Numbered from the stretch's first letter, positions 49,130 through 59,088 are shown. The stretch is DNA of 64,000 bases from Methylobacteriaceae bacterium (GCA_947444195.1 CANEZL010000006.1:101273-165272), one strand, 5' to 3'. The notes: generated by a model from the sequence alone, not told the origin. A program made the numbers and translations.

Positions 49130-49624
49130 CTACGTCGGATCGATGGGATACCAGTGCTGATGCTTCGGGTCGTGGCGGATTAGGTTGTTTTTCTTAAGGC
49201 GCGTCTTGTTTTTCTCTGACGCGTCCAGCGTGTACCCGGCCGCCTCGACGGTCTCGTTGACCTCCCTGCCCGACATGCCCTTCGGGCCCGCCTTCGACAG
49301 GGCATCCAGGATGACCTGGGCTACCAGGCCGGGCACGTATGGAGCCGTCGACCGTTTAGGCCGGCGGGGAGGACGGGCGTTCGAAGCGGTCGCCCGACCG
49401 GACGCATCTGCCGCGACGCGGCGGTCCGGCTGTCCTTGGCCTTGCGGATAGGCGGCCCCTTGCTGCAGGGTCGCGATCATCTGGTCGAGGCGCGCGGCGC
49501 TCGCCGTCTCCGCCGCAATCGCGTTCACGTACTCCAGCGTCAGCTCCTGGAGCTGCCGGATCTTCTCCGATGCGGTCTGACGCGCACGGTCCCGCTCCTG
49601 ACACAGCTGGGCGATCACATCCAT
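49130..49624 (-). CDS. Hypothetical protein with coiled coil and C-terminal helical domain
   Basis: 164 aa, not recognised. Residues 1-55 form a heptad-like helix (QERDRARQTASEKIRQLQE), 56-95 are a flexible Gln/Arg/Pro linker, and 96-164 look like a small winged helix: PGLVAQVILDALSKAGPKGM, SGREVNETVEAAG, then TRLKKNNLIRHDP and HWYPID, where a basic recognition helix precedes a wing. This resembles small DNA-binding or repressor-type modules found on mobile elements. ATG 49624. Confidence 0.65.
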   Translation of the reverse strand: MDVIAQLCQERDRARQTASEKIRQLQELTLEYVNAIAAETASAARLDQMIATLQQGAAYPQGQGQPDRRVAADASGRATASNARPPRRPKRSTAPYVPGLVAQVILDALSKAGPKGMSGREVNETVEAAGYTLDASEKNKTRLKKNNLIRHDPKHQHWYPIDPT

Positions 49625-49994
49625 CCCGCACCCCCGCCCCGGTCCGGCTAGGCGCGCCGGGCTGATTTTCGGACCCTACACCAGCCCAGGTCGGCGACGC
49701 AAGAATAATCGACATGGACCTGGAGGTCATGGTTAGCGAAGCATGGCTGTCCGGCCGCGTGGGAGCCTGGCCTTTTCGTGGACCTGGACCCGGCGCGCGT
49801 CGGCCGGCCCGCATGTGGCGGAGGCACCGTAAAACGTTGCTGGGGGACAGTCCCACCGTGCCTTCCTGAAGTCCCGCAGGCTCCTGCTCTTCGTTCTGCG
49901 CCGGTCGTGTTTGGTTGGGCATGGACGGCGTGGCGTGGCGACCTGGGCGGTCGTCGGCCGTTCTCGTCGGACCAGGTCGACCGGTCCCGTGCCC
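49625..49994. other. Gap without a recognisable gene
   Basis: Upstream region of the 164-aa protein, with the stop of the next minus-strand gene at its right end. Contains a short GGGGGACAGTCCCACC palindrome; nothing else supported. Confidence 0.4.
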
Positions 49995-51341
49995 TTATCG
50001 ACAGGGTCGACAGGGAGGATCGGCGGGAGCGCGCATCAGGTGCCGGCCCTCGGTGCCCTCGCACCAAGCGAAGCCGAGCTCGATCAGCGCCGCCGCGAGC
50101 ACCATGTCCCGGCCGGGAGCGAACCTGACGGCGGCGCCCTCGGCGTCGGCGACGCGGACCAGTTCCGCGAGCAGGTCCGCATCCCGCCTGCCATGGGCGT
50201 CGGTCGCCACCACGAGGTCCCCGTTCTCGGCGACCCCCATCCGAAGGGGTGGCGGATCGTCCCTGCGGGAGAGATGCCGCATCGCGCGGTGGGCGGGGCT
50301 GTCCAGCGCGGCGGGGACCGCCGCGTCGAGATAGGCATCGACATCGACGACCGGCACAGGACCGTCCTCCGTGATCGCGCAGACGGCCTGCTCGACCCGT
50401 CCGGCGCCGATGTCGAAACTGACTGACAACGTCAGGTCGACGCCGCCGCGGGACAGGGCGAGGCCGAGGAGGCCTGAATGACCCCCGGCCGTGGCGTAGG
50501 ACGCGTCCCCGACCTCCAGGCCGGCATGCCGGCCCAGCATCCGGCCCGCGGCGGGCACGAGCGCCTCGTCCACCAGGTCGCGCGAGATGGCGGTTGCCAG
50601 CAGCCGCCGCCATTGCGCGGCGCCCCGGTCCGACTTTCGCGCCCCGCGCACGGGTGGCGCGAGGAGCGCGGCGGCGGTCCGGCGCAAGGCGGGAGACCCG
50701 GACGCGCGCAGGGGGACGCGATAGACGGCGTCGGCCAAGCCGTCGACCAGGGCGGGCAGGCCCCGAGCCAGCGCCGCCTTGAGCCGGCGCCGGGCCGTCG
50801 CGGCGGCGGTGACCGTGCCGCCGTCATCGGGAACGGGGGCGCCGGCCCGGCCGGCCATCGGCGCGGCGGCTTCGAGATCGGCGAGTGCCTGGAGGATGAG
50901 CGGGAGCGTCCGCAGGTAGGCACGGGCCCGTTCGACGTGGTGCCGCGTCCCGGCGGCCGCCTCGGGTATCCATCGGCCGATCCGGTCCAAGGCGCCGGAG
51001 ACCTCCGCGTGGGCGTTCAGGGCGAAGGTCTTCGGGATCGCGTCGAGGACGGCGCGGTCGGCCGGATCCCGCGACCGACCCAGGGGCACGACGATGCCGT
51101 CGGTCCAAGCCTGGCGGACGGCCTTGCGGACGGCTTGGCGTAGCCCGTCGACCTTGGAGACCTGCAGGCCGCCGCCGGACAGCGCGCCCTGCAAGGTGTC
51201 AAGCGCCGTGACGAGGATGTGCCGGGTGTCGGGGTGCGCCAGCTCCGAGAGGACCTGCCGCGCGTGCGCGAGTTCCCGCACATCCGTTCGCATCGCACGG
51301 ACGCCGGTCGGAGGAACCGGTGGGACGGGTGGGGAGTGCAT
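49995..51341 (-). CDS. Unrecognised 448-aa protein
   Basis: No known family. The N-terminal half is helical and Ala/Arg-rich (ELAHARQVLSELAHPDTRHI, then HVERARAYLRTLPLILQALA). The C-terminal half alternates short strands and acidic turns (GVDLTLSVSFDIGAGRVEQ, VPVVDVDAYLDAAVPAALD, NGDLVVATDAHGRRDADLL) and ends in FAWCEGTEGRHLMRAP. No membrane segment. G/C-rich third positions support coding. The start is not firm: ATG 51341 or ATG 51293; neither has a strong ribosome site. Confidence 0.6.
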   Translation of the reverse strand: MHSPPVPPVPPTGVRAMRTDVRELAHARQVLSELAHPDTRHILVTALDTLQGALSGGGLQVSKVDGLRQAVRKAVRQAWTDGIVVPLGRSRDPADRAVLDAIPKTFALNAHAEVSGALDRIGRWIPEAAAGTRHHVERARAYLRTLPLILQALADLEAAAPMAGRAGAPVPDDGGTVTAAATARRRLKAALARGLPALVDGLADAVYRVPLRASGSPALRRTAAALLAPPVRGARKSDRGAAQWRRLLATAISRDLVDEALVPAAGRMLGRHAGLEVGDASYATAGGHSGLLGLALSRGGVDLTLSVSFDIGAGRVEQAVCAITEDGPVPVVDVDAYLDAAVPAALDSPAHRAMRHLSRRDDPPPLRMGVAENGDLVVATDAHGRRDADLLAELVRVADAEGAAVRFAPGRDMVLAAALIELGFAWCEGTEGRHLMRAPADPPCRPCR

Positions 51342-51672
51342 GGCCGTACGTGCCCAGGGCGCGTGGGCGTCCGGGCGGGGTGCCGGTCGCGGCGTCGCGC
51401 CGGGCATGTGCGGCGAAGCGAGCGCGCGTCGGTCCCGTCGTTGGACGGCGCCCGGGAATCGGGCGCACGGCCCATTCTCGGATTTGTTCGGAAAGCCACA
51501 AACGCGATCCTCGGCGCCGTTCCCGCTGTCGCTCACCCTTCGCAAGCTGCGGCTCGTCGGCATCCGGGCGATGGTTGCGGTCCAAGGGTGGCGACGAGCC
51601 TCCCTGCAGCCGTGCCAACCTCCTCGGGCACGTGATCGCCCCGCCCTCCGCAGGCCCCGCCCGGAACGACAT
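51342..51672. other. Gap without a recognisable gene
   Basis: Between two unrecognised minus-strand genes. Open frames here read as low-complexity shadows. Nothing else supported. Confidence 0.4.
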
Positions 51673-51948
51673 TCACCCGTTCGGCCCGTACCAGCGGTAC
51701 GCGTTCCGGACGACGCCGGGTTCGTGCTCCCTCGGCAGCGCGCGCCCCTCGACCATTCGGTTGATGACCTCGAAGGCGTCCTCGATCCGGGTGAAGGCTC
51801 GGCCGCGTTCGAGTTCCGGGACGAAGCAGCCGTCTTCCGCCAGGAAGTACGTGCGATCGGCGTGCCTCAGATAGACGTGATATTCGTCGGGCCGTCGCTT
51901 GCGCAATGTCGGCTCCTGGGGTTCGTGATGTGTGAACTCGGGTCTCAT
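51673..51948 (-). CDS. Hypothetical protein (91 aa)
   Basis: Starts MRPEFTHHEPQEPTLRKRRP and continues with short aromatic strands (YHVYLRHADRTYFLAEDG) and a helix (IEDAFEVINRMVEGRALP), ending in YRWYGPNG. No family recognised. ATG 51948 is the first Met where the composition becomes protein-like. Ribosome site weak. Confidence 0.5.
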   Translation of the reverse strand: MRPEFTHHEPQEPTLRKRRPDEYHVYLRHADRTYFLAEDGCFVPELERGRAFTRIEDAFEVINRMVEGRALPREHEPGVVRNAYRWYGPNG

Positions 51949-52344
51949 AGGGATCCATTCCCGCGCAGGGACGACCGCTTCGTCGACGGCACGGCCGGTT
52001 GGCCATCCTCGGTTGTCGCCCCGCGGCCGACCGGCGTGTCGGCCGGGGCGGGCATGCGACGCTGGACCCGAGGACCGAACCGCGCCCCTCTTGCAGACCG
52101 GATTCTGGTGTGCGGTCGAGATGGCGGAGCGCATGGGTTCCCGGCGGCAGCCAAGTTGCACCGGTGGTCGGGAGGCGCTTCCAGGGGCGCTGGAATGGGT
52201 AGGCCCTGGAAGTTGCGGAGCGCCTATCGGACGTGCGGTCTGCCAGGACCGCATGTCCGGCCGGCGACCGACGGCGGTGCGCGCGAGCCATCCCTTCCTG
52301 TCAGGGCCCGCATTCTCTGCCTCCTCGATGGCTGGTGCTCGGCC
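51949..52344. other. Gap without a recognisable gene
   Basis: No supported feature. The long open frame here on the minus strand has Pro/Arg-rich shadow composition. Confidence 0.4.
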
Positions 52345-52464
52345 TCAGGCTAACGGATTCCAGAGATTGGAGAATTCGTCAACCGCCAATCGCGCGGTCG
52401 CGTAATCCATCCCGCTGCGGATGAAGTTCTGGTTGATGGCATGTTCAGGCACGTAGGTCCGCAT
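52345..52464 (-). CDS. Possible small protein (39 aa) in an AT-rich patch
   Basis: ATG 52464 opens a frame that reads MRTYVPEHAINQNFIRSGMD, then YATARLAVDEFSNLWNPLA. Its normal-looking amino acid mix contrasts with the Arg/Pro-rich shadows around it. An in-frame TAA lies 33 nt upstream, and the codons between it and the ATG also read as protein (DQIEQLEG), so this may be the end of a decayed gene. GAAGG is next to the ATG. No family recognised. Confidence 0.4.
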   Translation of the reverse strand: MRTYVPEHAINQNFIRSGMDYATARLAVDEFSNLWNPLA

Positions 52465-53116
52465 GCCTTCAAGTTGTTCGATCTGATCGCACGTTTACTT
52501 ACTTGCAAGGATTGAATATCTGATCCTTACGGACGTAAATTTGGCCCGCGCCGAAGTTTGGTGGCCTGGGTCATGTTTCCAAGGATCGCGTTTCCAATCC
52601 TTTGAAAGCGTGCCGGCTCATGCCGACGCCATCCTGCCATCCTTGCCACGCGGCCCGGGCATCACCGTCGTCGAGCCATCCACCGCGGACCGGGCCGCCG
52701 GAGGCGGCCCGGACGGCGTCAGGCCGAGCCGGGCGGAACGGCCTGGCCGCTTCGCACCGGATCGCGCGCCACGTGAGGGTCCGCCGTAGCTGCCGAGGCG
52801 GCTCGGCCCTCGAATGCCTTCGGTTGGAAGGTGAACCGTACGGACGTGTTCGCGGGATGGGGCCAAGCCGACGACGCCCCCTCATGGGGGGTTCAGCGCC
52901 AATCCCCTCCCGACCGCCTTGCTGGGACGGCGTGCACGCCTTCACGGCATCCTGAGCGCGGCGGCTCGGCTGACCCCGACGGTGCGGGCGGCGTTGCCCG
53001 GTCGCGGCCAACGGGGGCGGGACCGGAACGTGGGGGCCGGATGCGGTCCCGGCCTTGCGCTGGATCAAGGATGGCGGCGCCTCGGCGCGGCATTCAGGGC
53101 CTTTCCGGAGGCCGCG
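52465..53116. other. Gap with AT-rich inverted repeat
   Basis: Starts with an AT-rich stretch (52480-52560) that contains an inverted repeat, AAGGAT-TGAATATCTG-ATCCTT, flanked by TTTAC and GTAAA. The rest is GC-rich, without a supported gene. It ends with the promoter region of the DUF6455 gene. Confidence 0.45.
53055..53068 (+). promoter_or_regulatory. FNR/FixK-like box upstream of the DUF6455 gene
   Basis: TTGCGCTGGATCAA fits the CRP/FNR-family consensus TTG(A/C)-N6-(T/G)CAA. Its centre is about 55 bp before the ATG, compatible with the usual -41.5 activator position. Confidence 0.55.
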
Positions 53117-53518
53117 ATGTCCGCATCGACCGATAAACCCGACCCGTTCGACCCCTTCGGCATCCTCGCCTCGATGACCGAGTGGTGCTGCCTGCTGAAG
53201 GCAGCCCACGAGCTCCGCGATGTCGACGAGGAGATGCTGGAGTCGATGCTGGGAGCCAGCACGCCGGGCGGTGCCCCGCTGGCTCCGGAGGCCGCCGCGA
53301 AGCTCCGGGGCCTTGCGGGGTTGATGCGCGAGCTGCGTCTCGACCCGGAGGCCCTCCGCCGACGCGAACCGGCACTCACGCAAGCCTTGGAAGCGGCTTG
53401 CCTGCAGTGCTCGGCGCGGGAGCGTTGCGAACGCGACCTCCGGTCCGGGACGGCGGCCCGCACCTATCGGGAATTCTGCCCGAACGCGCCATCCCTCGAC
53501 AGGCTGTGCAGGGCATGA
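53117..53518 (+). CDS. DUF6455-type small cysteine protein
   Basis: 133 aa. A helical N-terminus (GILASMTEWCCLLKAAHELR) is followed by CLQCSARERCERDL (Cys95, Cys98, Cys104) and FCPNAPSLDRL (Cys121), the pattern of DUF6455, probably a metal site. Function unknown. CGGAGG lies 5 nt before the ATG at 53117. Upstream FNR/FixK-like box. Confidence 0.7.
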   Translation: MSASTDKPDPFDPFGILASMTEWCCLLKAAHELRDVDEEMLESMLGASTPGGAPLAPEAAAKLRGLAGLMRELRLDPEALRRREPALTQALEAACLQCSARERCERDLRSGTAARTYREFCPNAPSLDRLCRA

Positions 53519-53779
53519 CCCGTGACGCCCTGCCCACCCGCCGTCGGGGCGCGGGGCCGTCGACGTGATGCGGGCGGGACGGGCCAAGTGACGTACGCGG
53601 TCCCCGACCGGAGCGGGGACCAAGGCAGCGTGGGCTGCCGGGGCGACCGGTGCACGTGGTCCGTTTCGGCAAGGCCGGAAGTCCCGCGGCGCCGGGCGTC
53701 GAGGAGCCTCGGTCCGGTCTCCGCATGAAGGACCGAAACCTGTCTTGGAACTCCCGTCGCGGGGGCCTAACGTGATCGG

Positions 53780-54052
53780 ATGAGATTCTGGCTCGCCTTG
53801 CCGGTCTTCACGCTGGTCTTCGCGGCACCGGTCAGCTTGGTCGTCATGCTGGCCTGGCAAGTACGGCGAAGCCCCGTGAGCCCTTTCTCCGACCTTTCCG
53901 ACGTGGTCGCGGTCGTCCTGCTGACCGTCGGATCGAGCGCGATGGCTGCGACGCTCGCCCTCGACCCGGGTCGAAAGCGGCGGCGCCATCGGGCCGCGGG
54001 CCGCCTTTTCAAGCCAGGATCGAGATGGCGGTCGCGCGGGCCAGCCCGGTAG
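53780..54052 (+). CDS. Possible small membrane protein (90 aa)
   Basis: Two hydrophobic segments (about 3-27 and 42-63) and a basic C-terminus (PGRKRRRHRAAGRLFKPGSR). No family and only a weak ribosome site. It converges with the chemoreceptor gene. Confidence 0.45.
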   Translation: MRFWLALPVFTLVFAAPVSLVVMLAWQVRRSPVSPFSDLSDVVAVVLLTVGSSAMAATLALDPGRKRRRHRAAGRLFKPGSRWRSRGPAR

Positions 54053-54239
54053 CCAGGTCCAGAGGTTGCATGGCCCGCGGCCGCTCGCGCATCGGCGCAG
54101 CGCGGGATGGGCTGTCCGCTGCCGGCTGTCGCCGGATCGTGCCTGGGACCGCCGCCGGCGATGGCGGCGTGGATGCGGCGCGCGTTGGCTTCCGCCCGGT
54201 CGTGCGGACCGCTCCGTCCGCGCCGGGCGGATGCGCCCT

Positions 54240-55919
54240 TCACGCCGCGCGCACCGTCTCCAGGAAGCGGGCGACCTCGGCGCGCAGCCGTTCGGATTGC
54301 CGTGTCAGGTCCGAGGCGGAGCCGAGGACACGGCCGGCCGCCGTGCCCGTGTTCTCGGCGGCGTGCGCGACGCCCGAGATGTTTCCGGTGACCTCGCCGG
54401 TGCCCGCCGCGGCCTGCGCGACGTTGCGCACGATCTCGCGCGTGGCCGCGCCCTGCTGCTCGACCGCGGCTGCGATGGAGGCGGAGACCCCGTTGAGCTC
54501 GTGCACGCGCGTGCCGATACCCTCGATGGCGATGACGGCCTGGGCGGTCGCGTCCTGGATGCGGGCGATCTCGCCGCCGATCTCCGCCGTCGCCCGTTCG
54601 GTCTGGCCGGCGAGCGCCTTCACCTCGGCGGCCACCACCGCGAAGCCGCGGCCGGCCTCGCCGGCGCGCGCCGCCTCGATGGTCGCGTTCAGGGCGAGCA
54701 GGTTCGTCTGCCCGGCGATGCCGGCGATGAGGTCGGCGACCGCGCCGATCCGGTCGGTCGCCTCCGCCAGCTGCCGCACGAAGGCGGCGGTGCGTACGGC
54801 CTCCTCGTCGGCCAGGCGGGCGAGCGCGGCCGAGCCGTCCACCTGCCGACCGATCTCCCCGACCGACGCGCCGAGCTCCTCGGCGGCCGCGGCCACGGTG
54901 CCCACGTTCGCCGAGGTCTGCTCGGCGGCGGCCGCGACGGCGGTCGACCGCGCGGCCGTGTCGGCGGCCATGCCGGCCATCGCCTCGGCGGTCGCCTGCA
55001 GCTCGGTCGCCGCCGAGGTCACGGAACCGACGATGCCGCCGACCGCCCGGTCGAACCCGTCGGCCATGCCCCGCAGGGCTTCCCTGCGCCCGGCTTCCGC
55101 TGCGGCCTTGGCGGAGGCGGTCTCCGCCTCCAGCGCGCGGGCGCGCACCAGCCCGTCCTTGAATACCCGCGTGGCATCCGTCATGCGCCCGATCTCGTCG
55201 CCTCGCCGGGTGGCGGGCACGTCCTTCGACAGGTCGCCGGCGGCGAGCGCGCCCATGACCTCGGCGAGGGCCAGCGCCGGCCGGCTGATGCCGCGCCCGA
55301 TCAGGAAGGCGACGCCGCCGACGAGGCCGCCCGTCCCGAGCAGGCCGGCGAGAAGGGCCAGCATCGTGGGACGCATCTGCGCCGCGGTGTCGTCTGCATA
55401 GACGCCCGAGCCGATCACCCAACCCCAGGGCGCGAAGCCCTTCACGTAGGAGATCTTGTCGGCCGGCTGCTCCGCGCCCGGCTTCGGCCACTGGTAGGGC
55501 ACGAACCCCTCCCCGGCAGCCCGCACGGTCGCGACCATGTCCCGGAACAGCGGCTTGCCCGTGGGATCGGTCTTGCCGGCCAGGTCGCTTCCGTCGAGTT
55601 CCGGCCTCGTCGGGTGCATCACCATCCGCGGGGTCATGTCGATGACGAAGAAGTATTCCTGACCCGCGTAGCGCATCGCCTTCAAGGCGGCGGCCGCGGC
55701 CGACTGGGCGCCCTGGCGGCTCATCCGGCCGGCCCTTTCCTCGGACTCGAAGTGGGTGAGGACGCCGTGCGCCGCGGTGACGAGGTCGCGGGTCTTGAGC
55801 GCGCGCGCATCGGTCACGGCGCCGTGTAGGCCATGCGCGGCCAACCCGACCACGGCCGCCAGCCCGAGCAGCGCCAGCACGGTGACGACCTGCATCCGGG
55901 CCCGGATGTCGAACTGCAT
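54240..55919 (-). CDS. Methyl-accepting chemotaxis protein (Cache, HAMP)
   Basis: 559 aa. Membrane helix at about 10-32, a periplasmic sCache-type domain to about 185 ([20 protein letters not shown], then [19 protein letters not shown]), second helix, HAMP linker, and the signalling hairpin with [20 protein letters not shown]. It senses a small ligand and feeds CheA. GGGGAG lies 9 nt before the ATG at 55919; the frame stays open upstream without support. No C-terminal CheR-binding pentapeptide seen. Confidence 0.92.
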   Translation of the reverse strand: MQFDIRARMQVVTVLALLGLAAVVGLAAHGLHGAVTDARALKTRDLVTAAHGVLTHFESEERAGRMSRQGAQSAAAAALKAMRYAGQEYFFVIDMTPRMVMHPTRPELDGSDLAGKTDPTGKPLFRDMVATVRAAGEGFVPYQWPKPGAEQPADKISYVKGFAPWGWVIGSGVYADDTAAQMRPTMLALLAGLLGTGGLVGGVAFLIGRGISRPALALAEVMGALAAGDLSKDVPATRRGDEIGRMTDATRVFKDGLVRARALEAETASAKAAAEAGRREALRGMADGFDRAVGGIVGSVTSAATELQATAEAMAGMAADTAARSTAVAAAAEQTSANVGTVAAAAEELGASVGEIGRQVDGSAALARLADEEAVRTAAFVRQLAEATDRIGAVADLIAGIAGQTNLLALNATIEAARAGEAGRGFAVVAAEVKALAGQTERATAEIGGEIARIQDATAQAVIAIEGIGTRVHELNGVSASIAAAVEQQGAATREIVRNVAQAAAGTGEVTGNISGVAHAAENTGTAAGRVLGSASDLTRQSERLRAEVARFLETVRAA

Positions 55920-56429
55920 CGCGAGGTTCTCCCCTGGTTCTTCGGACCGGCTTGTGCCGAAGGCCTTGCCGTCCCCCGTCATTCGCGGGTGCCGACATTC
56001 AAGCCCGGAAAGCTTGACGAACCCCTTGGCTCGGAGGCTTCGATTGCATTCGTTCCTGGTCGCAATGAGAGGAAAACCTTCAACGGCTCCGCGGGTCCGG
56101 TCGGGTTGCATGTCGGTGAGGACTTTCATGTCACCCATCGACGCCAGGGTCGGCCGGGTCCCAGGGCGGTGACGGGCCGTTGCCTGGCGCGCGGACCCCC
56201 GCCGCGCCGCGGCCCCGGGGCGCTTCCCGAAGCCGGCGCGCGGGCGGGAGCTCGGCCGCCAGGACGCGCGCCGGGCTTCTCTCCATCATGCCGGGGGCAA
56301 CCCTGCCGCGCCGCGGGCCCGGAGCGGACCTTTGCCTGGCGTCGGCAGGTTCCGACTGACGTCTGCGCGGGGCCGGTCCTCCCGGGCTGGTACGGGGGCG
56401 TGGCGGCGGGGGCCGGCGTCCGCCATGAG
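55920..56429. other. Gap between chemoreceptor and next minus-strand gene
   Basis: Contains the promoter region of the chemoreceptor. No supported gene. Confidence 0.4.
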
Positions 56430-56939
56430 CTAACGGGCCGCGCGGCTTCCTTCCGCGAGCCCGAGCCGGCGAGGCCCGAGCCACTTCCGCCGCTCGTCGC
56501 GAGGTCGCTTCGCCTTCCCCGCCCGGACGGCGCGACCGCGAGCCGCGCCGACCACGAAGCCCTGCATTGCGCCCGACGACGGATCCCGCACGTAGACGGT
56601 CTCGCCTTCGCGGAAGCTCGGACCGGCGATGCGCTGGCGGGTTTCGTCCTCCGCCGCGTCGTCGTAGAGGATTAACCACATCAACCCGCCCGACCGGTCG
56701 ACCGTCAAGGCGAGGCGTCCTTCCCTGCGGGTCCCGCTCGGATGGACGCAGGTCACGGTGCACGCCTCCCTGTGCCGCAGCCAGTCGCCCGGGTCTAGGC
56801 GCCCGCCCTCGTCGAGCGGCGCCACGACCTCGTAGCGTTGGCCTATCCCGGATTCGGGGCTGAGTGTGAGGCAGCAGAGCACGACAGGACCTTCGCGGGA
56901 CGGGAGGAGGTCCGACCCTCGGACGGCGGGCGACCCCAT
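56430..56939 (-). CDS. Hypothetical protein (about 169 aa)
   Basis: Not recognised. A beta-rich core (QRYEVVAPLDEGGRLDPGDW, GRLALTVDRSGGLMWLILYD, FREGETVYVRDP) ends in a basic tail (GKAKRPRDERRKWLGPRRLG). ATG 56939 is proposed because the composition becomes strongly Arg/Pro-rich before it. A near-FNR site lies just upstream. Confidence 0.5.
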   Translation of the reverse strand: MGSPAVRGSDLLPSREGPVVLCCLTLSPESGIGQRYEVVAPLDEGGRLDPGDWLRHREACTVTCVHPSGTRREGRLALTVDRSGGLMWLILYDDAAEDETRQRIAGPSFREGETVYVRDPSSGAMQGFVVGAARGRAVRAGKAKRPRDERRKWLGPRRLGLAEGSRAAR

Positions 56940-57649
56940 CCTTGCTCGGGCCCGCGGCGGTGCAATGATCCAGATCAAGCGCCTCTGCGGCAGGCCAGCC
57001 GGGACCGCCGCGGCCGGTGCATCTCGCGCGAGCCGACGACCTGGGCGCATGGACCTAGGGGCCACTCGCCCGTCCTGGGCCGCCGCCTCGCGCGAGATGC
57101 ACCGGCCGATGCAATCTTCCGGGACGGTCGAGCGGCGCGGAAGGCCGGAGTTCCCGGCGCAGGTCCCGGGAGGTCGGAAAGGGAGCCGTCGGCCTTCGCC
57201 CTCGGCGCGCGCCCTCCGGGATGGCCGCCGTCCCGACGGCAGAGGCGAGCGGGCGGGTGCCGGCGCAGCTCGGTCGGGATGACATATTTCATGCCATTTG
57301 AGGGCGTGGCGAGTTCCGCAACCATCGAAGACAGGAAATCCGCCCTGCCTCGCGCTGCGGCGGCTGCGCCATCCCTGTCCACCGTCAACGGACGGTAAGC
57401 GAACCTCGGTATGGTCTCCCGGCGCGGCGAACGCCGGGGGCGGCGGCTGTCCCGTTCCCGCGGGTGACAGGTTTCGGGCCCCGCGCACGGAACTTGGCCG
57501 CGCTCATCGACTATGGACTGGACGCCTCGATTGCCAATGGACGAATTCCATCCGGTGCGACACGCGGCAGCCGCAGGGAAGGTCCCGGGCGACCCGCTCG
57601 TCGCCGGGCCCGGCACGCGGGTCGTTGGCCTGCGGGGGGAAACACGCCG
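56940..57649. other. 0.7-kb non-coding gap with inverted repeat
   Basis: No supported gene. Holds a near-consensus FNR site (ATGATCCAGATCAA at 56965-56978) and the perfect 22-bp inverted repeat at 57011-57108. Confidence 0.5.
57011..57108. repeat. Perfect 22-bp inverted repeat with 54-bp spacer
   Basis: The arms at 57011-57032 and 57087-57108 begin CGGCCGGTGCATCTCGCGCG and are exact reverse complements over 22 bp. The spacer also has partly matching halves (CCTGGGCG, CGCCCGTCCTGGG). As RNA it would be a very stable stem of about 98 nt; as DNA it could be a small mobile-element remnant. Confidence 0.85.
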
Positions 57650-58711
57650 GTGACCGGGCGCGAGAAGGAGGTTCCGGCCGGGGTCGGACCGGGACCCGTC
57701 CCGCGGGACCGGTGGTGCGCGGACGCCGCCTGGGCGACCCTGCAGGCGCGGGGCATCGTGCCGACGCCGCGCGCCTACGAGCTGCTCTTCGCCCACTTCA
57801 GCGGGGCCGATCCGGAGGTTTCTCGGCGCTTGCTGCCGCTGCTCTCCGACGAGCAGTCCCCCCTCGACGAGCTTCTCCAGGAACTGCACGAGCTCCGGCT
57901 CGCCGACGCGCGGGACCTGCGCGATGCGGTCGACGCGAACGCGGCGGCCTTGGCGGACGCGACGGACGGCGTCATCGCGGACATCGGATCGAACCAGCGC
58001 TCCCTCCGCGGCTATGGCCACCACCTCGACCATTGGGCGGCGCAGCTCCGGCGGCAGACCTCGGTCGAGGAGCTGCTCAAGGCTGTCACGGTTCTGTCCC
58101 TGGAAACGGCCCGGGCCGGCGAACGCAACCGCTTGCTGGAGGCGCAACTCTCGGGCGCCACCGCTCGCATCGCGCGGTTGAGGCGCGACCTGGCCGACGC
58201 CAGGCGCGAGGCGGAGGTCGATGCCTTGACCGGCATCCCGAATCGACGCGCCTTCGAGCGCGCGCTTCGCCGCGCCGTGGCGCAGGCTAGGGCAGGCATC
58301 GGCGGCACGTTCACGGTGCTGATGCTCGACGTCGACCACTTCAAGCGTTTCAACGACCGTCACGGACACCGGACGGGAGACAACGTGCTCCGGGTCGTCG
58401 GCAAGCTGCTGGCGGACGGCGTCACGGCGCGGGACACGACGGCCCGCTACGGCGGCGAGGAATTCGCCGTGCTCCTGGCGGATGCCGACCTGCGCGCCGG
58501 CACCGCGGTGGCCGAGCGCATCCGCGTCTCCGTCGAGGCACGGCACTTGGTCAAGAAGGACTCGCGCGAGCCGCTCGGCCGGATCAGCGTGTCGGTGGGG
58601 GTCGCCCAGCACCGTCCCGGCGAGAGCGGCGCGCGCCTGATCCAGCGCGCCGACGAGGGGCTCTACGCGGCGAAGCAGGCGGGGCGTAACCGCGTTTGCG
58701 AGGCGCCCTAG
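57650..58711 (+). CDS. Diguanylate cyclase (GGDEF)
   Basis: 353 aa. No membrane segment. The N-terminal 170 residues are helical with a coiled-coil end (ATARIARLRRDLADARREAE). The catalytic domain has DALTGIPNRRAFE, DVDHFKRFND, GHRTGDNVLR and the active-site GGEEF at 268-272. It makes c-di-GMP. The inhibitory RxxD site before GGEEF is not conserved, so product feedback may be missing. GTG start with a GGGGGGA element upstream. Confidence 0.93.
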   Translation: MTGREKEVPAGVGPGPVPRDRWCADAAWATLQARGIVPTPRAYELLFAHFSGADPEVSRRLLPLLSDEQSPLDELLQELHELRLADARDLRDAVDANAAALADATDGVIADIGSNQRSLRGYGHHLDHWAAQLRRQTSVEELLKAVTVLSLETARAGERNRLLEAQLSGATARIARLRRDLADARREAEVDALTGIPNRRAFERALRRAVAQARAGIGGTFTVLMLDVDHFKRFNDRHGHRTGDNVLRVVGKLLADGVTARDTTARYGGEEFAVLLADADLRAGTAVAERIRVSVEARHLVKKDSREPLGRISVSVGVAQHRPGESGARLIQRADEGLYAAKQAGRNRVCEAP

Positions 58712-59088
58712 CATCCACGGACAGGCCCGGCGATCCGGCAAGCGGTCGTTCGCTTCCGGGACCCTCGCCTGCGTGAGGTCGGGCGACACCCCGACGTCCG
58801 TCGGGTCGAACGGACTAGGCCGACTGCGGAACCGCTGCCGCGACGGGCGATGTCGAGGACCCGTCAACCCGCGAGAGGGAAGGGCATCGCCCGACCCCAT
58901 GCTCGAACGGGCGTCGGAGCGAGTCGCCCGTCGGAGGGGAGGGCCGGTCTTGCAAGGCCGTGGACGTCGTAGCGCAAGCGAGGGACAGGAAAAGGCGGGA
59001 GCACCAGCACCCCCGGTGCCCCCTGGCTTGAACCATGGGGTGGTTCAGGGGCGGGTGCCCACGACGTCCTGCAGGCCGCGGGGGTCCG
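58712..59088. other. Convergent gap
   Basis: Between the cyclase and the second chemoreceptor gene. A 7-bp hairpin (TGAACCA / TGGTTCA, near 59030-59050) may serve as a terminator. No gene supported. Confidence 0.4.

Noticed and set aside
46286..49994. Right end of the Tn7-like element
   Set aside because: I searched by eye for inverted copies of the TGTACC-type repeat and found none good enough. Weak look-alikes such as GGATTAGGTT at about 49177 lie inside the coding sequence of the 164-aa protein.
56430..56939. PilZ domain in the 169-aa protein
   Set aside because: The RxxxR and D/NxSxxG motifs of PilZ are not present.
57295..57400. 39-codon plus-strand frame starting MTYFMPFEGVASS
   Set aside because: No ribosome site, and the opposite strand reads equally well. 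Not enough support.
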